Part shown: positions 4,597 to 5,270 of the stretch, one piece after another
How positions within the stretch are numbered: the first letter of the stretch is position 1
Layout: every line of letters begins with the position of its first letter
Assembly (NCBI GenBank): GCA_021156265.1
Contig: JAJNBR010000221.1
Coordinates: forward strand, 1-5,270
Length of the DNA: 5,270 nucleotides
Source of the DNA: Flavipsychrobacter sp.
Lineage (GTDB): Bacteria > Bacteroidota > Bacteroidia > Chitinophagales > Chitinophagaceae
Direction of reading: 5' to 3'
Program-made: the position numbers and the translations under genes
Notes under the pieces: model-generated
Told to the model about the DNA's origin: nothing
Databases searched by the model: none
The model's input: only the letters and a program-made list of their open reading frames with translations

Positions 4597-5270
4597 ATGA
4601 AAAGATTTACCCAATGGGCGTTGGTATTCACTGCCTTACTAGTTAGCCACACGACATTTGCCGATCATCTCACAGGCAAGTATTTATTCACCGCGCAAAT
4701 GGACGCTGCCCAGGAAGTGCCGTCCCTACCGCTGGGCGGGGTTGGTGTCACTACATTGTTTATCAGCGATGATATAGACTCAGCTTGCCTGGAGACAACC
4801 GTTAACGGACTCACAGGACCGATCACAGCCGCGCATATACATGCCGGCCCGGTAGGTGTGGCCGGTCCCGTCGTATTGGACCTGTCACCTTTTATCACCG
4901 GGAACCGCATTAAGGCAACGATGACCGGTTTGACCGTTAATCCTACACTTCTCTCTAACCTGTTAAGCGGCATGTACTATATCAATGTGCACACTACCGC
5001 TTACCCCAACGGCGAAGTCAGAGGCCAGCTGTTACCTGAAGAAGACAAAGGGATCATGACCTGGTTGAGCGGAGCTAATGAAGTGCCAGCAGTTGCACCG
5101 GCCGGCAGCGGCCTGGCGTCTTTTATCCTCTCAAAAAGCCAGCAAAAGCTATCCTTTCACGTAGTGGTAGATGGCCTGAGCAGCGCCATCACCGGCGCAC
5201 ACCTTCATCACCAGGCTCCCGGTTATAATGGCCCGGTTGTTCTTGACCTTACACCGTTCATCACCAACAA
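4597..5270 (+). CDS. Secreted protein with tandem CHRD domains (3' end beyond window)
   Basis: The frame opens at the ATG at 4597 and stays open for 224 codons to the window end. Residues 1-22 are a signal peptide (MKR, a hydrophobic core, then TTFA before D23), so the protein is exported. Two CHRD-type domains follow (named after chordin; common in bacterial secreted proteins). The first covers about 29-146 and has the family marks EVP (40-42), AAHIHAGP (78-85), GPVVLDL (90-96), and the closing INVHTTAYPNGEVRGQL (129-145). The second begins at about 154 with ANEVP (160-164), GAHLH (200-204) and GPVVLDLTPFIT (212-223), and is cut by the edge. CHRD domains are beta-rich; their bacterial role is poorly known, so no substrate or partner is proposed. 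A C-terminal sorting domain (type IX secretion) could lie beyond the edge but cannot be judged. The gene is divergent from the ureohydrolase gene, with no clear Shine-Dalgarno. Confidence 0.88.
   Translation, partial: MKRFTQWALVFTALLVSHTTFADHLTGKYLFTAQMDAAQEVPSLPLGGVGVTTLFISDDIDSACLETTVNGLTGPITAAHIHAGPVGVAGPVVLDLSPFITGNRIKATMTGLTVNPTLLSNLLSGMYYINVHTTAYPNGEVRGQLLPEEDKGIMTWLSGANEVPAVAPAGSGLASFILSKSQQKLSFHVVVDGLSSAITGAHLHHQAPGYNGPVVLDLTPFITN
4693..5270 (+). repeat. Intragenic 122-residue protein repeat (two CHRD units, second incomplete)
   Basis: Unit 1 is residues 33-154 (4693-5058); unit 2 starts at residue 155 (5059) and is truncated. Every landmark is displaced by exactly 122 residues: E40-V-P to E162-V-P, G71-L72 to G193-L194, H80-x-H82 to H202-x-H204, G90-P-V-V-L-D-L to G212, and P98-F-I-T to P220. 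No insertion or deletion is needed from residue 40 on. The variable positions between landmarks differ a good deal, so this is an old domain duplication rather than a recent DNA duplication. Confidence 0.75.

Noticed and set aside
1..5270. A defence system, mobile element or phage remnant in the window.
   Set aside because: No transposase, integrase, toxin, nuclease, terminal repeats or CRISPR-like arrays were seen; all seven genes belong to ordinary families.

Overview
The window is an ordinary chromosomal housekeeping and accessory stretch from a member of the Bacteroidota, most likely from the Chitinophagia/Sphingobacteriia side. Three things point there. Two genes have exact matches to the Bacteroidota -7 promoter element (TAnnTTTG), each 24-25 nt upstream of its start. 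Most starts lack a clear Shine-Dalgarno sequence. The gene content also fits: a periplasmic DPP IV-type peptidase, a lone ClpS, a DUF7674-like protein, a Bacteroidota-style formimidoylglutamase and a secreted CHRD protein. Genus and species cannot be read from this window.

Left part (1-1457, minus strand): the N-terminal 323 residues of a secreted dipeptidyl-peptidase IV-like S9 peptidase run off the left edge. Upstream of it lies clpS, the N-end-rule adaptor of the Clp protease. A strong intrinsic terminator with a GCAA loop separates the two, so they are independent transcription units, each with its own -7 element.

Middle part (1514-2911, plus strand): a short SpoU/TrmH-family RNA 2'-O-methyltransferase is followed after a 39-nt gap by a membrane-anchored HEVGH zinc metallopeptidase of the YpfJ type. 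They are probably co-transcribed. The first is divergent from clpS.

Right-middle (2918-4393, minus strand): a small DUF7674-like protein converges on the peptidase gene with only 6 nt between the stop codons. Upstream of it is an arginase-superfamily (formimidoylglutamase-like) enzyme. The 93-nt gap between these two holds an 8-bp inverted repeat.

Right edge (4597-5270, plus strand): a secreted protein with two CHRD-type domains in exact 122-residue register is cut by the window end. The 203-nt divergent spacer before it contains a 12-bp near-perfect inverted repeat and a second, smaller symmetrical element.

No tRNA, rRNA, CRISPR, insertion sequence or phage signature was seen, and nothing amounts to a new multi-gene system. 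The most interesting non-coding signal is the inverted repeat at 4456-4490. The most interesting protein-level signal is the exact-register duplication in the CHRD protein.
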